Origin: Candidatus Pelagibacterales bacterium
GTDB taxonomy: Bacteria; Pseudomonadota; Alphaproteobacteria; TMED109
Assembly: GCA_002720535.1 (NCBI GenBank)
Contig: PBIU01000003.1
Span: 23,288 to 33,237, forward strand
Direction: 5' to 3'
Length of the DNA: 9,950 nt
Shown: positions 6,975-9,950 of the stretch, in pieces
How positions within the stretch are numbered: position 1 is the first letter of the stretch
Layout: every line of letters starts with the position of its first letter
The notes under the pieces: model-generated
Told to the model about the DNA's origin: nothing
Databases searched by the model: none
The model's input: only the letters and a program-made list of their open reading frames with translations
Program-made: the position numbers and the translations under genes

Positions 6975-7574
6975 CTAATTATTTTGTATTGCTCTTTCTA
7001 GAAAATCTATACGGTCTTGTCCCCAAAAAAGTTCATTATTATATATAAAGGTAGGGCTTCCCCATACATTCTTGCTTAAAGCTTCTTCAGTATTGTTTTT
7101 GTACTCACTAATTATATTCTCTGAATTTGAATCTTCTATAATAGAATTAGAATCAAAATTATTATTTTTACAAATTTCAATAATAGTATTTTCATCTGAT
7201 ATATCTTTTTCATCTGCCCATACTGCTTTTTGAAAAGAAAAAATTAAATTTTCAACGTTGATATTACTTTTTTGGGCTAAAATTATAGTTCTATGTGATA
7301 GTGAAGGATCAACTGGAAAAAATTTTGGTTGAAGAGTTAAAGGTATATTTAAGAATTTACTCCATCTTTTTAATTCCGTAAGTCTATTTAATTGAACTGG
7401 CTGAGGACGGTCTTTAACAGCTGCAACTCCGTGTACTGCAAAAATTTCCATTAAATCAGAAGGTTTCCAATTTATTTTTAAATCATATTTATTTTTTAAT
7501 TCTATTACTCTTGGCGTAGCTAAATATGCCCAAGGTGAAGGAGTAGCAAAATAATAATCAAGTGTATTAGTCAT
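6975..7574 (-). CDS. 2-hydroxychromene-2-carboxylate isomerase-like protein (DsbA/kappa-GST family)
   Basis: Thioredoxin-fold protein of 199 residues, the normal size for the family in which 2-hydroxychromene-2-carboxylate isomerase and kappa-class glutathione transferases lie. Supporting features are the N-terminal strand DYYFATPSPWAYLA (6-19), whose Ser13 matches the glutathione-activating serine of the isomerase. KDRP and the LKRWSKFLNIPL helix follow, then the C-terminal GSPTF (172-176, cis-Pro174) and FWGQDRIDFL (183-192). There is no CxxC pair, so it is not a disulfide oxidoreductase, and no signal peptide, so it is cytoplasmic. The named reaction belongs to naphthalene-type degradation, but most family members in genomes lack a proven substrate, and a general glutathione-dependent role is equally possible. 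AGGA lies 7 bases before the ATG. It follows the hydroxyacid dehydrogenase by 21 bases, so the pair is almost certainly co-transcribed. Confidence 0.85.
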   Translation of the reverse strand: MTNTLDYYFATPSPWAYLATPRVIELKNKYDLKINWKPSDLMEIFAVHGVAAVKDRPQPVQLNRLTELKRWSKFLNIPLTLQPKFFPVDPSLSHRTIILAQKSNINVENLIFSFQKAVWADEKDISDENTIIEICKNNNFDSNSIIEDSNSENIISEYKNNTEEALSKNVWGSPTFIYNNELFWGQDRIDFLERAIQNN

Positions 7575-7595
7575 AATTCTTTCCTTATACTTACT

Positions 7596-8606
7596 TTATT
7601 TAATTAAGTATTCTTTATTTATACAATTTGAAGTTTTAACTCCTTGTAAATGATCTATACAAGTTTTTAAAGCTTTTTCTCTAAGAAATATTAGCCCAGT
7701 AGGACTATAAAATGCAGAATGAGGAGTTAATACAATTTTACTATTTGCCCATTCTTCATTTAACCAAGCATTCATTAAAGGATGTTTTATATCTGCTGGT
7801 TCGTTAGGAAGAACGTCTAAACCTATTGCACGTATTTTATCAGACTTTAACGCTTCATATGCGTCATCAAGATTAATTATAGCTCCCCTAGCAGTATTAA
7901 CAATTACTAAATTGGATTTACAAATTTTAAACATAGAAGAATCAATTAAATTTGCAGTCTCTTTATTTGCAAGGCAGTGAATAGATATATAATCAGAAGT
8001 TATCATTAATTCTTCTAGTTTATTATATCTATGAATATTAATAGCCTTTTCTTGTCCGTCTGGTACGTAAGGATCATAAAAACTTACATCAAAACCAAAA
8101 GCTTTTGCTCGAAGTGCAAACGCTGTCCCAATTCTTCCTAAGCCCACTATACCAACTTTCTTATTAACTACTCTATCAATTGTTGATACAGCTGAATGAT
8201 GCCAATTATCATTTATGTTTTTCTTTAATAATCTATTGTATTCTGAAATACCTCTAGCAAAATTCATAATTAAACTAATAGCATGGTCTGCTACTTCGTA
8301 TGTTCCATAGTCTGGAACATTGCTTACTACAATTCCGGCTTCTCCACATTTAACCTCATCGATTAAATCATAGCCCACTCCCATCCTTGTAATTATTTTG
8401 CAAGATTTTAGTTTAGGAATTAAAGCTTCATCTATTTTCATATATAACCCTGTAACTAATGCATCAGCTTTATTCCATATTTCATCAGGAATTTCATTTG
8501 CTTGTTTAGCGTCATACTTTATTAAATTGCATATTCCATCTGCGATAGGTTTCTCGTATTTGAAATCATCCTTAGCTAAATAATCAGGATATAGAACAGA
8601 ATACAT
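7596..8606 (-). CDS. D-2-hydroxyacid dehydrogenase, C-terminal binding protein (CtBP)-like
   Basis: NAD-dependent D-isomer-specific 2-hydroxyacid dehydrogenase, 336 residues, cytoplasmic; it interconverts a 2-hydroxy acid and a 2-keto acid. The nucleotide-binding motif GLGRIG is at 155-160. Asp178, at the end of the second strand (SFYDPY), points to NAD rather than NADP. The catalytic triad is visible: Arg240 in NTARGAIIN, Glu269 in LPNEP, and His296 in TPHSAFYS. The TPHSAFYS form of the His motif, together with GVGYDLID and VPDYGTYEVADHA, resembles the CtBP-like dehydrogenase subgroup more than phosphoglycerate dehydrogenase; there is no ACT domain, so SerA is unlikely. The substrate is not readable. 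AGGA lies 9 bases before the ATG. It is the first gene of a minus-strand unit and faces the amidase gene across a 112-base divergent control region, suggesting shared regulation. Confidence 0.87.
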   Translation of the reverse strand: MYSVLYPDYLAKDDFKYEKPIADGICNLIKYDAKQANEIPDEIWNKADALVTGLYMKIDEALIPKLKSCKIITRMGVGYDLIDEVKCGEAGIVVSNVPDYGTYEVADHAISLIMNFARGISEYNRLLKKNINDNWHHSAVSTIDRVVNKKVGIVGLGRIGTAFALRAKAFGFDVSFYDPYVPDGQEKAINIHRYNKLEELMITSDYISIHCLANKETANLIDSSMFKICKSNLVIVNTARGAIINLDDAYEALKSDKIRAIGLDVLPNEPADIKHPLMNAWLNEEWANSKIVLTPHSAFYSPTGLIFLREKALKTCIDHLQGVKTSNCINKEYLIK

Positions 8607-8618
8607 AGTGAATTTTCC

Positions 8619-8635
8619 TTTAATTTAATTTAATT
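8619..8635. repeat. Short tandem repeat of TTTAA (about 3.4 units)
   Basis: Three full copies and a partial copy of the 5-base unit TTTAA sit directly upstream of the Shine-Dalgarno sequence of the hydroxyacid dehydrogenase gene. Length change there would alter leader spacing, but in AT-rich DNA this may be a chance run. Confidence 0.5.
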
Positions 8636-8639
8636 AGGT

Positions 8640-8675
8640 ATAATACTTTCCTCAAAGAAACTTTTTAAGTATTAT
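8640..8675. promoter_or_regulatory. 9-bp inverted repeat in the divergent control region (candidate operator or leader stem)
   Basis: The arms ATAATACTT (8640-8648) and AAGTATTAT (8667-8675) are perfect inverted copies separated by 18 bases. The loop itself holds a small AAAG-AAA-CTTT hairpin (8654-8664). It lies between the hydroxyacid dehydrogenase and amidase genes, which fits an operator for a dimeric regulator. It could also be a stem in the leader RNA of the dehydrogenase gene. The left arm contains a TATTAT that could serve as a minus-strand -10. Function is inferred; the repeat is directly visible. Confidence 0.4.
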
Positions 8676-8690
8676 TATTCTTTAATAGCT

Positions 8691-8700
8691 TATAATTATA
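8691..8700. promoter_or_regulatory. Palindromic TATAATTATA, a possible -10 element on both strands
   Basis: This 10-base perfect palindrome presents TATAAT on the plus strand (8691-8696) and on the minus strand (8700-8695). On the plus strand it lies 22 bases before the amidase ATG, but no good -35 is seen. On the minus strand a TTCATA (8723-8718, 4 of 6 matches to TTGACA) sits at a 17-base spacing and would give the dehydrogenase gene a leader of about 80 bases. It is suggestive only, given the base composition. Confidence 0.33.
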
Positions 8701-8718
8701 GCATAGGGAAAATAAAAT

Positions 8719-9950
8719 ATGAAAACAGAAATTTATAAATTATCTGCTTCAGAATTATCTAACGCATATGAAAATAAAGTTTTATCTCCTGTAGAAGTCA
8801 CTAATTCTGTTATCGATAGAATTAAAGATATTGATGATAAAGTAAATGCATATGTTTTTATTGATGAAGAAAGAGCTCTTCAGCAAGCTAAAGATTCCGA
8901 GGCAAGATGGAAAAATGGCTCTCAAAAAAGCCCTATTGATGGTGTACCTGCAGCTATTAAAGATTTGTTATATACAAAGGGATGGCCTACACTTAGAGGC
9001 TCTAAAACTATTAGCCCTAATAAAGAATGGAATGATGATGCTCCTGTTACTGCAAGGTTAAAAGAAGCTGGTAGTGTTATAATAGGTAAAACAACAACTC
9101 CGGAATTTGGACATAGAGGAACTACTCAAAGTCCTTTGACGGGTATTACGAGAAATCCATGGAATTTAGAACGAACTTCTGGAGGATCTTCCGGAGGTTC
9201 TTCCTCATCTGTTGCTTCAGGAATGGGACCTTTGGCTATAGGAACAGATGGAGGAGGAAGTGTAAGAATACCGTGTGCTTATACTGGTTTATTTGGAATA
9301 AAACCAACTTTTGGAAAGATTCCTGCTTGGCCTTTATCTCCATTTGGAACGATAGCTAATGTAGGCCCTATGACGAGAACTGTTAAAGATGGCGCTATGC
9401 TTTATGCTCAAATAAGTCAACCTGATTGGAGAGATTGGCATGCATCTTCCTCTATGAATAGTAATTTTATAAATAGGTTGAGTGAGGGTATTAAAGGAAA
9501 AAAAATAGCCTATAGTAAAGATTTTGGGATGAGTCCTTTTTGGAATATTGATCTTATGGACGGAGATGTTATTTTAAATGTAGAAAATACTGTAAAGCTT
9601 TTAGAAGATTTAGGTGCTTATATTGAAGAAATAGATATTAACTGGGCAAGCAACCCAAAAGAGGCCTTTAACGTTCTATGGACATCAGGTGCGGCATTTT
9701 TATCAAAAGATTTTACTGAAGAAGAAAATAATCTTTTAGACCCTGTATTTAAAAAGTTTTGTGATATAGGAAAAGATCATTCTTTATTTACGCGTTTAGC
9801 TGCTGAAAATTCTAGAGGAGAAAATGCCGCAGTAGTTAATGAAATTTTTCAAAATTTTGACTTAATTGTTGGACCAACTATGCCAACAGTAGCATTTAAG
9901 GCTGAAAATATAGTACCGGATGGATGGGATCAAGATGAGTTTGATTATAC
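8719..9950 (+). CDS. Amidase signature family enzyme (3' end outside window)
   Basis: Ser-Ser-Lys amide hydrolase; 410 codons are open to the window edge, while family members are usually about 460-500 residues, so perhaps 60-90 are missing. The catalytic triad is complete: Lys81 (VPAAIKD), the cis-Ser157 in SGGSSGG, and the nucleophile Ser181 in TDGGGSVRIP. The 24-residue spacing between the two serines equals that in fatty acid amide hydrolase (217/241). TGLFGIKPT (189-197) and GPMTRTV (216-222) are further signature blocks, and IVGPTMP (383-389) is the usual C-terminal strand. No signal peptide is seen, so it is cytoplasmic. The family includes GatA, but no gatB or gatC is adjacent in the visible part and there is no GatA-specific context, so a catabolic amidase is more likely. 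AGGGA lies 9 bases before the ATG. It is transcribed away from the dehydrogenase/isomerase pair. Confidence 0.9.
   Translation, partial: MKTEIYKLSASELSNAYENKVLSPVEVTNSVIDRIKDIDDKVNAYVFIDEERALQQAKDSEARWKNGSQKSPIDGVPAAIKDLLYTKGWPTLRGSKTISPNKEWNDDAPVTARLKEAGSVIIGKTTTPEFGHRGTTQSPLTGITRNPWNLERTSGGSSGGSSSSVASGMGPLAIGTDGGGSVRIPCAYTGLFGIKPTFGKIPAWPLSPFGTIANVGPMTRTVKDGAMLYAQISQPDWRDWHASSSMNSNFINRLSEGIKGKKIAYSKDFGMSPFWNIDLMDGDVILNVENTVKLLEDLGAYIEEIDINWASNPKEAFNVLWTSGAAFLSKDFTEEENNLLDPVFKKFCDIGKDHSLFTRLAAENSRGENAAVVNEIFQNFDLIVGPTMPTVAFKAENIVPDGWDQDEFDY

Noticed and set aside
8398..8583. 61-codon plus-strand frame inside the hydroxyacid dehydrogenase gene
   Set aside because: It is antisense to the conserved N-terminal domain of the dehydrogenase and has no features of its own.
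8846..9359. Two short out-of-frame plus-strand reading frames (8846-9061 and 9159-9359)
   Set aside because: They are shadows of the amidase gene, whose frame is open from 8719 to the window end with a complete catalytic triad.
1..9950. Mobile element, CRISPR array, phage or defence system
   Set aside because: No transposase, integrase, direct-repeat array or toxin/nuclease gene is found; every long frame is accounted for by metabolic or electron-transfer genes.

Overview
The window carries ten protein-coding genes, two of them cut by the window edges, packed with very short gaps. The DNA is strongly AT-rich (by eye roughly 30% GC, not counted). Proteins are rich in Lys, Asn and Ile, and several start codons are non-ATG with clear Shine-Dalgarno sequences. 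Bacterial MEP-pathway genes, c-type cytochromes with signal peptides, a SixA-type phosphatase and a kappa-GST-like isomerase together suggest a small-genome, AT-rich proteobacterium. A streamlined, perhaps marine, alphaproteobacterium is my best guess, but no ribosomal RNA or other taxonomic marker is present. There are no tRNA or rRNA genes, CRISPR arrays, insertion sequences or phage genes.

Layout. (1) Bases 1-1118, plus strand: the C-terminal half of a cystathionine gamma-synthase/lyase family enzyme, overlapping by 4 bases a SixA-like histidine phosphatase. (2) Bases 1124-2423, minus strand: a two-gene cytochrome operon. A class II cytochrome c (c-556 type, TTG start) is followed, with a 41-base overlap, by a diheme cytochrome c (GTG start). 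(3) Bases 2521-5008, plus strand: an acyl-CoA synthetase and, 7 bases later, ispH. (4) Bases 5011-8606, minus strand: dxs, a 2-hydroxychromene-2-carboxylate isomerase-like protein and a CtBP-type 2-hydroxyacid dehydrogenase; transcription runs from the dehydrogenase towards dxs. (5) From 8719, plus strand: an amidase-signature enzyme that runs off the end.

How the genes fit together. dxs and ispH encode the first and last enzymes of the MEP isoprenoid pathway and meet tail to tail with only 2 bases between them. The cytochrome pair should be exported and act in periplasmic electron transfer, but no dehydrogenase that would feed it is visible. The dehydrogenase/isomerase pair and the divergent amidase share a 112-base control region with an inverted repeat and a palindromic -10-like element. 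They may form a small catabolic module of unknown substrate. No stretch without a gene exceeds 112 bases; the 71-base gap 6904-6974 upstream of dxs is plain AT-rich DNA in which I could not assign a promoter or terminator.

I found no convincing undescribed multi-gene system. Most of the window is ordinary core and accessory metabolism. The most unusual local points are the overlapping cytochrome genes and the divergent control region at 8607-8718.
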